Positions 56,949 to 64,000 of a stretch of 64,000 nt of DNA are shown here, piece by piece (the first letter of the stretch is position 1; each line of letters begins with the position of its first letter). The position numbers and the translations under genes were made by a program. Source of the DNA: JADGOV01 sp963814355. GTDB taxonomy: Bacteria; Actinomycetota; Actinomycetes; JADGOV01. The DNA is taken from contig CAWFCZ010000011.1 of NCBI GenBank assembly GCA_963814355.1, positions 1 through 64,000 on the forward strand, read 5' to 3'. Under the pieces are notes generated by a model. It searched no databases, was not told the origin of the DNA, and saw nothing but the letters and a program-made list of their open reading frames with translations.

Positions 56949-56997
56949 AGCAGAGGCCATCAGCGGGATGTCCGCGGTTTCGGCGAGCCTCATCGCC
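56949..56997 (-). promoter_or_regulatory. Fluoride riboswitch 7 (before HAD/ppa operon)
   Basis: Minus strand: stem GGCG/CGCC with loop ATGAGGCT, GAAACCGCGG...CCCGC, TGATGGCCTCTGCT. CATAAT at 57005-57010 is a good -10. The HAD start is about 270 bases downstream; no other gene is convincing in that leader. Confidence 0.87.
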
Positions 56998-57568
56998 GCT
57001 AGCAATTATGAACCCAAGCTCATCCGAACGGCAAGGCGGACGCTGGTTGGGGTTGCACGCGGAGGGTGGGGACGGTCCACGTGGCTCCGGCACGTCTCAG
57101 TGAGAACCTGCCTTCGATGCCCGCTGACCGACCCGGCTTCGCGAGCGATGGCCGTGGGACCGTGCCGCGCCGACATGCCGAGCGCGGATTCGATGTCCTG
57201 GTCAGGCGCCCAACGGCTCACCATCTCTGATCTCGACCGGAGCCTGCACGGCAGTCGGCCGATGTTGCGGCGCGGCGAAGGCCGTGCGAGTCCTCGCGGT
57301 GCCTGAGCCTGGCTGGTTGTACGTGCCGACAGATCATGGCCGCTTGTACCTTTCGGCGGGGCGAGGGTTCGGGTGGCTTCCGGGCTTGGTGGAGACCGTC
57401 GCGCCGGCACCTCGCGGGATTCGACGACCAGCCTGCGTGTTGACACCGTCGACTGTCCTGCGACGCTGATACCAAAGGGGCTGATGCCAAATGGGTGGAC
57501 TCGTCGGAAGTCAACGACTCCCCGGACGTCAACCGACTCCCCGGACGACAAGCTCCCCGGACAGCAAA
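56998..57568. other. No gene; region upstream of eno copy 2
   Basis: No coding frame recognised. Contains TTGACA at 57439 and, just before the ribosome site, three short repeats with CTCCCCGGA (57528-57562). CCTGCGACGCTGAT near 57455 also occurs upstream of eno copy 1 (about 18084), the only other similarity between the two leaders. Confidence 0.4.
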
Positions 57569-59273
57569 GGAGACGGCTATGGCGTTCACGCTGACATCGG
57601 TGTCGGCGGTGGAGATCCTCGATTCGCGGTCGCGGCCGACGCTGGCTGTGCGGGTGGGCTTGGACGGCGGGGTGGAGGCGCGGGCGGGGGTGCCGTCGGG
57701 TGCGTCGACCGGGTCGCGGGAGGCGGTGGAGCTGCGCGACGGCGACCCCGGCCGCTACTCGGGTAAGGGCGTGACCCAGGCGGTGGGCAATGTTAACGGA
57801 GAGATCGCGAAGAGCCTGGTCGGCCGGTCGTTCGAGGACCTCGCCGAGTTGGACAGGGCGTTGATCGAGCTGGACGGTACGCCGACGAAGTCGCGGTTGG
57901 GGGCGAACGCGATTGTGGGGGTGTCGATGGCGGCGGCCCGGGCGGTGGCGACGGCGGCGGGGGTGCCGTTGTGGCGGTCGTTGACCCCGGTGGGGGTGAC
58001 GCCGGTGCTGCCGTGGCCGTGTTTCAACGTGCTGAACGGTGGGGCGCACGCGCCGAACGCGTTGGACTTCCAGGAGTTCATGATCACCCCGTTGGGGGCG
58101 TCGAGCCTGGCGGAGGCGGTCCGGGCCGGTGCGGAGGTGTACGCGGCGCTGCGCAAGCGGCTCGCCGACCGGGGGCTGGCCACCGGGCTCGGCGACGAGG
58201 GCGGGTTCGCCCCGGAGATCGACTCCCCGGAGGACGTGCTGAGTACGATCACCGCCGCGATCACCGACGCCGGGTACCGGACCGGGAAGGACGGGGTGGG
58301 GATCGCGCTGGATCCGGCGGCGAGTGAGTTCTACCGGGACGGCGCCTACCACGTCGCCGGGCAGGCGCTGTCCAGCGACGACATGATCACCCGCTATGGG
58401 GAGATCGCCGAGAAGTTCCCGGTGTGGAGCCTGGAGGACGGTCTGGCGGAGGGCGACTGGGACGGCTGGGTCCGGCTGAACGAGCGGCTGGGGGAGCGGC
58501 TGCAGCTGGTCGGCGACGACATCCTGGTGACCAACCCGGGGATCATCACCGAGGCGATCGAGCGGCGGATCGGCAACGCCGCGCTGATCAAGGTGAACCA
58601 GATCGGCACGGTGAGCGAGACGTTGGAGGCGATGCGGCTGTGCCGGCAGGCCGGCTGGGCGCAGATGGTGTCCCACCGGTCCGGAGAGACTGAGGACACC
58701 TTCATCGCCGACCTGGCGGTCGGCTCGGGCTGCGGGCAGCTCAAGACCGGCGCCCCGGCCCGGGGCGAGCGGGTCGCGAAGTACAACCGGCTGATCGAGA
58801 TCGAGGCGGCGGAGTCGCTGCGCTACGGCGCGTCCTGACCGACGGGCCGGCCGCCAATGGAGTTCGTCCGGGAGGAGCTGCGGCGGACGATTCTGGATCC
58901 GCGGTCGGGGTTCGCGCCGGAGGAGTCGGTGACCGAGCTGCGGTGGGATCCGCTGACCGGCGACACGGCCCGGCTGCTGCGGGAGCGGGTGCCGATGCTG
59001 CCGCCGTCGGACTTCGACCTCGCCGGGCTGGCGGCGGACACCCGGGCCGGTTGCCCGTTCTGCCCGGAGCGGGTGCTGGCCGTGACCCCGCGCTTCCCGG
59101 CGGCGCTGGTCGAGGCCGGTCGGATCGAGGTCGGTGCCGCTTTGCTGTTCCCGAACCTGGTCGGTTTCGCCGAGCACAGCTCGGTGTGCGTGTACGGCCC
59201 GGAGCTGCACGATCTGCCGCTGGCCTCGATGACCGCCGAGCCGGTGGCCGACAACCTGGCGGCGCACGTGGAG
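57569..59273 (+). repeat. Direct repeat, copy 2: eno plus start of galT-like gene
   Basis: Same as 18127-19831. Here the galT-like gene continues intact beyond the repeat. Confidence 0.9.
57579..58838 (+). CDS. eno: Enolase, copy 2
   Basis: 419 residues, protein sequence the same as copy 1 as far as I could compare. All catalytic motifs are present (GDEGGFAP, IKVNQIGTVSE, SHRSGETED). Upstream DNA differs from copy 1 right up to the ribosome site, so the two genes probably have different promoters. It is followed after 18 bases by the complete galT-like gene. Confidence 0.95.
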   Translation: MAFTLTSVSAVEILDSRSRPTLAVRVGLDGGVEARAGVPSGASTGSREAVELRDGDPGRYSGKGVTQAVGNVNGEIAKSLVGRSFEDLAELDRALIELDGTPTKSRLGANAIVGVSMAAARAVATAAGVPLWRSLTPVGVTPVLPWPCFNVLNGGAHAPNALDFQEFMITPLGASSLAEAVRAGAEVYAALRKRLADRGLATGLGDEGGFAPEIDSPEDVLSTITAAITDAGYRTGKDGVGIALDPAASEFYRDGAYHVAGQALSSDDMITRYGEIAEKFPVWSLEDGLAEGDWDGWVRLNERLGERLQLVGDDILVTNPGIITEAIERRIGNAALIKVNQIGTVSETLEAMRLCRQAGWAQMVSHRSGETEDTFIADLAVGSGCGQLKTGAPARGERVAKYNRLIEIEAAESLRYGAS

Positions 59274-59861
59274 TTCTGCCGGGCGGTGCGCCGTGCCGCC
59301 CCGGCGGCCGGGTGGGCGTCGGTGAACGCCAATCACATGCTGCCGGCGGGGAGTTCGCTGTTCCACCCGCACACCCAGGGGGCGGTGAACCGGGTGCCGA
59401 GCAACGTGCAGCGGCGGCTGGCCGAGGTGCCCGCGGCCCGTTTCGCCGAGTACCTCGATGCGGAACGCCGGGACGGGCGGCGGTACCTCGGCGGCAGCCC
59501 GGAGGTGGTGTGGCTGGCGGCGTACGCCCCGGTGGGGCCGGCGGAGCTGCGAGCGTTCGTACTCCCGGCCGGCACCCCGGAGGATCTCGACCGTCCGCTG
59601 GTCGAGGAGCTGGCCGCGGGTATCGCCACCGCGATGCGCTTCTACGCCGAGCTGGGCTACTCCAGCTGCAACTTCGCCCTGTACGGGGCTCCCGCGGACC
59701 GGGCGGGTTACGTGCTGAACGTGCGGATGGTGGTCCGGTCGAACGTGGCTCCGCTGTACCGCTCCGACGTCGCCTGGCTGGAACGGCTGCACCTCGAGGT
59801 GGCCACCGATGTGCTGCCGGAGGACCTCGCCGAACGCGCCGGGACCCGCTTCCAGCGGTGA
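58857..59861 (+). CDS. GalT-like nucleotidyltransferase
   Basis: 334 residues of the HIT/GalT superfamily. Zinc pair GCPFCPERVL, later NANHMLPAGSSLFHPHTQG with the H-P-H active site, then RRYLGGSPEVVWLAAYAPVG and FYAELGYSSCNFALYGAP. It may be a galactose-1-phosphate uridylyltransferase or an ADP-sugar or diadenosine polyphosphate phosphorylase relative; no galactose genes are near. Constant linkage to eno in both copies suggests a shared role. Confidence 0.8.
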   Translation: MEFVREELRRTILDPRSGFAPEESVTELRWDPLTGDTARLLRERVPMLPPSDFDLAGLAADTRAGCPFCPERVLAVTPRFPAALVEAGRIEVGAALLFPNLVGFAEHSSVCVYGPELHDLPLASMTAEPVADNLAAHVEFCRAVRRAAPAAGWASVNANHMLPAGSSLFHPHTQGAVNRVPSNVQRRLAEVPAARFAEYLDAERRDGRRYLGGSPEVVWLAAYAPVGPAELRAFVLPAGTPEDLDRPLVEELAAGIATAMRFYAELGYSSCNFALYGAPADRAGYVLNVRMVVRSNVAPLYRSDVAWLERLHLEVATDVLPEDLAERAGTRFQR

Positions 59862-59934
59862 CCGCGCCGAGGGGCAAGCGCCCCCGCGGAGCGCACGAAC
59901 CGCATTACGCCGAACGGGTCACCGGCTGGTCGCC

Positions 59935-60372
59935 GCGGTGAGGGTCCGCGGGTCCTCGACAGCCCTGGCATCCGCCCCGCCGCCCCCGCCGCCCCCGCCG
60001 TCTCTGCCGCCTCGGCCGAATCCAGCAGCCGGGCGGGCGGGGTTTGCGGTGTCGAGGGCCACCCCGGCCAGTCGTCGACGAGCGCGGTGGCATGGTGGTA
60101 CAGCGACTCGCGCCGTCGGGAACGCGCAGCGTGCTGCGCACCGGCACGCTGATCCGGCAGGCGGCAAGCCAGTGCAGGAGCCGATCGGCGCTGATCGCGT
60201 CGGCGAGTGGCGCAGCCAGCGCCTGGTCGGCGTCGGTGGGGATAACGCCCGGGACGGTAGGGCCGCGGAGGATGTCGACGGCGAGGCGGACGGTCCTAGC
60301 CGCCCGGCGGGACCGTCGCAGCCGCCAGCGGCCGTCGCCGCCGGCCGCGGAACTTGTGGCGGCGGTCGACGC
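59935..60372 (-). CDS. Hypothetical protein, frameshifted
   Basis: Pieces VRLAVDILRGPTVPGVIPTD, ADQALAAPLADAISADRLLH, WLAACRISVPVRSTLRVPDG, and in another frame HHATALVDDWPGWPSTPQTP. They look like a real soluble protein with one shift near 60110. Family unknown; start not resolved. Ends in alanine/glycine-rich sequence. Confidence 0.4.
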
Positions 60373-60647
60373 GTCAACTAAGGTCGACCGGGGCGTCGGC
60401 GTGCGGGATCGGTGGCAGGGCAGCCAGCCAGGGGATGAGCTGGGCCAGCGCGGGGCGCTGCGCGTCGGTGTGACGTCGGTGACGGTGCCGGCCAGGATGC
60501 CGAGCACCGGGTCGATCCGGGCCGGATGGTCGGTCCACGCCCCGCCGGGCACGGTGCTAACCAGCTCAAGCAGGCAGCCGCCCTGCGAGGGTGATAGTGC
60601 GCGCCGGCGGCGAGCAGCGGTATCAGGGGGACATCGCGGTGCGGCAT
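60373..60647 (-). CDS. Conserved hypothetical protein, frameshifted
   Basis: MPHRDVPLIPLLAAGAHYHP, then LLELVSTVPGGAWTDHPARI, DPVLGILAGTVTDV and AQRPALAQLIPWLAALPP, joined by two single-base shifts. The TDHP...HP/DPVLGILA..V.D pattern is the one seen at 20516-20838. Short gene family without known function. Confidence 0.45.
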
Positions 60648-60860
60648 CCCGGCGCCTCCCTGACAACGTGGAAGGGCGATGGCCTGTCCCGTTCAGGGTC
60701 CCCCTCCAGCCGGCCGGTGCGAAAGAGGAACGGCCTACCCGCAGACGTGGTTGCGCTGCTCGCGGTCTGCGGTGCGGTCCGGCGAAGTCCCTGCCGAATC
60801 GTGAGTGCGGGAACGAAGGCGCGCTTGTCGGTCGCCCTGGGCACGGTCCTTGGACATGGG

Positions 60861-62063
60861 TTATGCCGAGGTGGGCCGGGCGGCGGCGCGCAGGCTGGGG
60901 CTGAGGACGACGATGGCCAGCGCGACCGAGGCGGTGGCGGCGCCGAAGCCGAACCCCCAGCCGGGACCGGCCTGGTCCCACAGCGCGCCGGCGAGGACGC
61001 TGGCCGGTAGGACGAGCAGCCCGGACGCGGCGGCGTGGAGGCCGTACGCGGCGCCGCGCCTGTCTGGTGGGACGAGCCCGGCGATCCAGGCTTTGATCAC
61101 GCCGTCGCCGGCGGCGAAGTAGATGCCGTAGACGGCGAACAGGGCGATCAGCGCGGCGGCGCCGTGGGCGGCGGCGAACCCGGCGTACACCAGCGCGTAG
61201 ACCCCCAGGCGAGGAACAGCAGCGGCCGGCGGCCGACCCGGTCGGACAACACGCCGAGCGGCACGGCGAGCAGGGCGTAGACCAGGTTGACCAGCGCGTA
61301 GGCGAAGGCGAGTCCGGCGGCGGAGAGACCGGCGTCCTTTACGCGGAGCAGCAGCAGGGTGTCGGAGGAGTTCGCCAGGCCGAAGACCAGCGCGGCGACC
61401 AGCAGCGTCTTGAACGCGGGCGGGCAGCGGCGGCCGGCGCTCGCGGCGGTCGCGGCGGGCGACCGGTGGAGTGTCGCGGACCTGGCGCAGGTGAGCAGCC
61501 CGGCGACGGCGGGGATCGCGGCCAGTGCGAACACGACCCGCAACCCGCGTTCCCCGTGGCCGAGGAGCAGGAGCAGCAACCCAGCGACGGCCGGGCCGGC
61601 GACGGACCCGGCGGTGTCCAGCGCGCGGAGCACGCCGAACGCCCGGCCGGCTCGGCCGGCGCCGGCGTCGAGGGCGACCAGGGAGTCCTTCGGTGCGTCT
61701 TTGCCGCCTTTGCCCAGGCCGTCGACCACGCGGAGCGCCCCGACGGTGGCCAGGTTCGGGGCGAGGGCGAGCAGCGGGCGGCTGGCCAGGGAGGCGACGT
61801 AGGAGACGACGAGCAGCCGGCGCGGGGAGAAACCGCGGTCCATCACCCGGGCGGTGATCAGCCGGGCGGCGGTGACCCCGAACGCGAGGACCCCTTCGAT
61901 CCCCGAGGAGCGTCGCGGAGGAGCCGAGCGCGACAACGACGAACGTCGGGATCAGCGGATACACCATCTCCTGCGCGGTGCCGGACAGGAACGACAGCTG
62001 CCCGAGGAGCAGCGTGTTCGACCGCCCGGCCGCCGGCGCCGTCGCGGGCTCGGCGGTGGTCAC
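60861..62063 (-). CDS. MFS transporter, frameshifted
   Basis: GTG at 62063 overlaps the stop of crcB. LLLGQLSFLSGTAQEMVYPL, then an extra G near 61905, IEGVLAFGVTAARLITARVM, KGGKDAPKDSLVALDAG, a missing G near 61205, and VYALVYAGFAAAHGAAALIA to the end. Both shifts are in G runs, so the gene may well be intact in the organism. Same subgroup as the riboswitch-4 transporter (TAQEMVYPLIPTF against TSHEMVTSLLPTF). Last gene of the dynamin-crcB-DUF190-crcB run. Confidence 0.75.
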   Translation of the reverse strand: MTTAEPATAPAAGRSNTLLLGQLSFLSGTAQEMVYPLIPTFVVVALGSSATLLGDRRGPRVRGHRRPADHRPGDGPRFLPAPAARRLLRRLPGQPPAARPRPEPGHRRGAPRGRRPGQRRQRRTEGLPGRPRRRRRPSRPGVRRAPRAGHRRVRRRPGRRWVAAPAPRPRGTRVAGRVRTGRDPRRRRAAHLRQVRDTPPVARRDRRERRPPLPARVQDAAGRRAGLRPGELLRHPAAAPRKGRRSLRRRTRLRLRAGQPGLRPARRAARRVVRPGRPPAAAVPRLGVYALVYAGFAAAHGAAALIALFAVYGIYFAAGDGVIKAWIAGLVPPDRRGAAYGLHAAASGLLVLPASVLAGALWDQAGPGWGFGFGAATASVALAIVVLSPSLRAAARPTSA

Positions 62064-62428
62064 AACATCGCGAGGCCGAACCCGGCTGCGGCGGCGAGCA
62101 GTCCGACGGTCAGGCTGCCGGCGACGTTCGCCGCCGCCTCCCGCAAGGCGCCGGTCTCGGCGAGCGCGGCGGTTTCGTAGGCAAAGGTGGACCAGGTGGT
62201 GAACCCGCCGCAGAACCCGGCGGAGAGCACCACCGTCGGGCCGGACGTTAGACCGTGGTGGGCGGCGAGCCCGCCGACCAGGCCGAGGAGCAGCGACCCG
62301 GTCCCGTTGACGAGGAACGTGCCGTAGGGGAACTCCGAGTCGTGCTGGTGCTGCACGACCCGGTCGGTGACGTAGCGCGCGACCGCGCCGGACCCGGCAG
62401 CCAGGCCGATGAGTACCGTCAGGATCAC
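62060..62428 (-). CDS. crcB: CrcB/Fluc fluoride channel, intact
   Basis: 122 residues, four helices. Fluc dimers export fluoride. Seen: AAGSGAVARYVTDR with the conserved arginine, FPYGTFLVNGTGSLLLGLVG with the central asparagine, GFCGGFTTWSTFAYETAALA with the GFxGGxTTFSTF-type ion-path motif. GTG start overlaps the DUF190 stop. Confidence 0.93.
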   Translation of the reverse strand: MILTVLIGLAAGSGAVARYVTDRVVQHQHDSEFPYGTFLVNGTGSLLLGLVGGLAAHHGLTSGPTVVLSAGFCGGFTTWSTFAYETAALAETGALREAAANVAGSLTVGLLAAAAGFGLAML

Positions 62429-62823
62429 CGCCCAACCTCGTCCCTGCGCTTGCCCTTCTTGCCCGGGTTGCCGATGTAGCGGACCACCTCGACGTCGTCC
62501 AGGATCACCAGCCCCTCGGTGATCAGCTCGTCAAGCTGCGGCAGGAAGTCATTGATCCGCTCCGCGTCGTCCACGATGATCACCGCCACCGGCAGGTCGT
62601 CGTACAGGCTGAGCAGCCGGGTGGTGTGGATCTCGCTAGACGCGCCGAACCCCTCGATGCCGCGGAGCACGCTCGCCCCGGCCAACCCGGCGCGGTGCGC
62701 CCGGTGCACGATCTCGACGTAGAGCGACTTGTGATGCCAGCAGTCGTGCTCCCCGATGAAGATGGTCAGCCGACGGGCCGGCCCGGAAAGTCGCATCATC
62801 GCCTCCGCCCGGTTGAGCTTCAT
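62425..62823 (-). CDS. DUF190 (PII-like) protein
   Basis: 132 residues. RRLTIFIGEHDCWHHKSLYV, RAGLAGASVLRGIEGFGASS, TRLLSLYDDLPVAVIIVDDA. It sits between two crcB genes, the standard context of DUF190, and overlaps both by four bases. Probably a sensor or regulator of the channel. Confidence 0.88.
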   Translation of the reverse strand: MKLNRAEAMMRLSGPARRLTIFIGEHDCWHHKSLYVEIVHRAHRAGLAGASVLRGIEGFGASSEIHTTRLLSLYDDLPVAVIIVDDAERINDFLPQLDELITEGLVILDDVEVVRYIGNPGKKGKRRDEVGR

Positions 62824-63394
62824 TGCTGTCGTTGTCGTTGTCGTTGTCGCGTTGCCGGCCGGCGAGGATCGCGTGCCCGAGCAGCAGCCCGGACGAGGCG
62901 GTGACGAACGCGGCGAGCGCGCTTCGCCCCAGGTAGAGCGCCGCGGTTTCGGGGATGCCCGTGCGCGGTGAGCTGGTCCACGCCCACCACGACGGAGGAG
63001 AAGGTGGTGAACGCGCCGAGGAAGCCGGTGCCCACCAGCGCCCGGGCGTGCCGATGCGGCGACCACACCTCGGCGAGGACGTACACCAGCAGCACCAGGA
63101 CGAACGCGCCCGCGGTGTCGACGGTGAACGTCGCCCACGGAAACCCGCCGGCCGGCGTCGGCCACACCGACGTGGCGGCGTAGCGGGCCAGCCCGCCGAC
63201 GATCCCACCGCCGAGCACCTGCCGCTCCAACCGCGGCCGCCGCGCCCGAGGGCCGGGGGTCGGGGAAACAGTCCGGCCTCGGCCTCGGCCCGGTCGCGTG
63301 ACTCGTCAGAGGTGTCGCCGTCGGCGACGTCGACGTCGACGTCGGTTGGGAGGTCGTCCGGCACGTCGAGCCCGGCCGGTGGGTATTCACTCAC
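62820..63394 (-). CDS. crcB: CrcB/Fluc homologue with acidic N-terminal extension, frameshifted
   Basis: GTG at 63394, three bases after the dynamin-like stop. An acidic leader (DVDVDVADGDTSDESRDRAE) precedes LERQVLGGGIVGGLARYAAT, WATFTVDTAGAFVLVLLVYV, GTGFLGAFTTFSSVVVGVDQ; after a shift near 62960 ETAALYLGRSALAAFVTASS, GLLLGHAILAG. A (GTCGTT)n repeat near 62826-62845 encodes the DNDNDND end. The GFLGAFTTFSS motif is the ion path. Frames must change two or three times, so function is uncertain. Confidence 0.75.
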
Positions 63395-63397
63395 CGG

Positions 63398-64000
63398 TCA
63401 CCGCCGTCCTACCCACGGCCGGGTTCCGGCCAGCCGCCCGGCGAGCGGGGTCGCCGCAGCGCGGCGGGCATCCAGCTCGGCCCGGGCGGCGGCCGCCGCC
63501 GTTCCGTGTTCCGCTTGCAGTCCGCTGGCCCGGCGTACCGCCTCACCGATCCGGCCGGCGCCAGCGTCGAAACGCCGGTCAAGCTCGCGGAGGAGCAGCC
63601 GGCGGGTTTCGGTCAGCCGGTCCTGGAAATCCGCCCGGCGCTCGCCCGACCTGGCGGTCCAGCAGCCGCACGGCGCGCTCCTGCACGTAACGGGATACCC
63701 GGCGGCGGCCGACCGCGCCGGGCAGGCGGGTGCGGACGGCGGCGGCGAGGACCTCGGTCTGCCCCGGGTCCGCGGCGAACAGGTAGGAGAACCGGGTCGA
63801 TGTCACCAGCCGCCCAGCGGGTGGCAGCGGCAGCAGCTGCAGGTCGAACAGGCTCGCCGCGGTCTGCCGGACGGCGGTAATGTGCCGGTCGAGGCGGATG
63901 GTGAGCCGCTCGTCGAGTGCCCGCACCGCCGCGTCCAGCGCGACGGCATGTTGCTCCCGCCATGGGTCGACGACGGAGCGGATCCGGTCCGCGGCGACAT
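63398..64000 (-). CDS. Dynamin-like GTPase copy 2, C-terminal part, cut by window edge
   Basis: Matches the stalk and membrane part of the GTPase at 24539: TAASLFDLQLLPLPPAGRLV, TSTRFSYLFAADPGQTEVLA, RRRVSRYVQERAVRLLDRQV, then after a shift near 63645 DRLTETRRLLLRELDRRFDA. Clearly a diverged paralogue, not a recent copy. The GTPase domain and any riboswitch would lie beyond 64000. Confidence 0.75.

Noticed and set aside
57006..59792. Very long open frame on the minus strand opposite eno and galT
   Set aside because: It is an antisense shadow caused by high GC; the plus strand has the known enolase and galT-like proteins.

Overview
The window is very GC-rich actinobacterial DNA: mycothiol-type arsenate reductase homologues, WxL-free high-GC codon use, GTG starts, four-base stop/start overlaps and Actinobacteria-type mobile genes. 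The genus cannot be fixed from the sequence. Many genes carry single-base indels, often in G or C runs, so either the assembly is unpolished or the region is decaying; gene calls below join frames where the protein family makes the join obvious.

Layout. 1-4.3 kb: a defence-type pair on the minus strand (SNF2 helicase with DUF3883-like C-terminus, and a DUF1156/COG1743-type DNA methylase cut by the window edge). 4.6 kb: the 3' half of a tRNA-Lys(CTT), the usual scar of an integrated element. 4.9-7.5 kb and 13.8-17.1 kb: cargo of an actinomycete integrative element (HTH protein, primase-like replication initiator, NERD, GIY-YIG, DUF2958, SprT-like). 7.6-13 kb: an arsenic operon (two ArsR, ArsM, MIP channel, two ArsC, FAD reductase). 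17.5-64 kb: a fluoride-response island interrupted by transposases (IS630, ISAs1, fragments of two others).

The main result is that 24-57 kb holds seven sequences that fit the fluoride (crcB-type) riboswitch: a stem of the GGCG/CGCC kind with an AUGRGGCY-type loop, an AACCGC stem, and a 3' strand CUGAUGGCCUCUAC or CCAACGGUCCCUACC that pairs back to the loop. They stand before (1) a dynamin-like GTPase followed by a broken crcB, (2) two MutS-like ATPases and a MoxR/DUF58/DUF4129 operon, (3) a small protein and an EttA-like ABC-F ATPase, (4) an MFS transporter, (5) a seven-gene complex I/formate-hydrogenlyase-like membrane complex with a DUF190 gene, (6) a NUDIX hydrolase and (7) a HAD phosphatase plus inorganic pyrophosphatase. 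Two near-identical enolase genes (enolase and pyrophosphatase are classical fluoride targets), two intact or repairable CrcB fluoride channels, a second DUF190 gene, a second MFS transporter and two UspA proteins complete the set. Roles can be inferred as export (CrcB, perhaps MFS), replacement of poisoned enzymes (enolase, pyrophosphatase), and repair or energy functions (MutS-like, GTPase, ABC-F, Hyf-like complex).

The Hyf-like complex has lost the cysteines for the NiFe site in its large subunit and for the proximal FeS cluster in its small subunit, so it is not a hydrogenase. The island has also been rearranged: eno plus the start of a galT-like gene is present twice, the first galT is cut exactly between two codons, and its other half lies 6.8 kb away in inverted orientation next to a crcB gene that is a deletion fusion of two tandem crcB paralogues.
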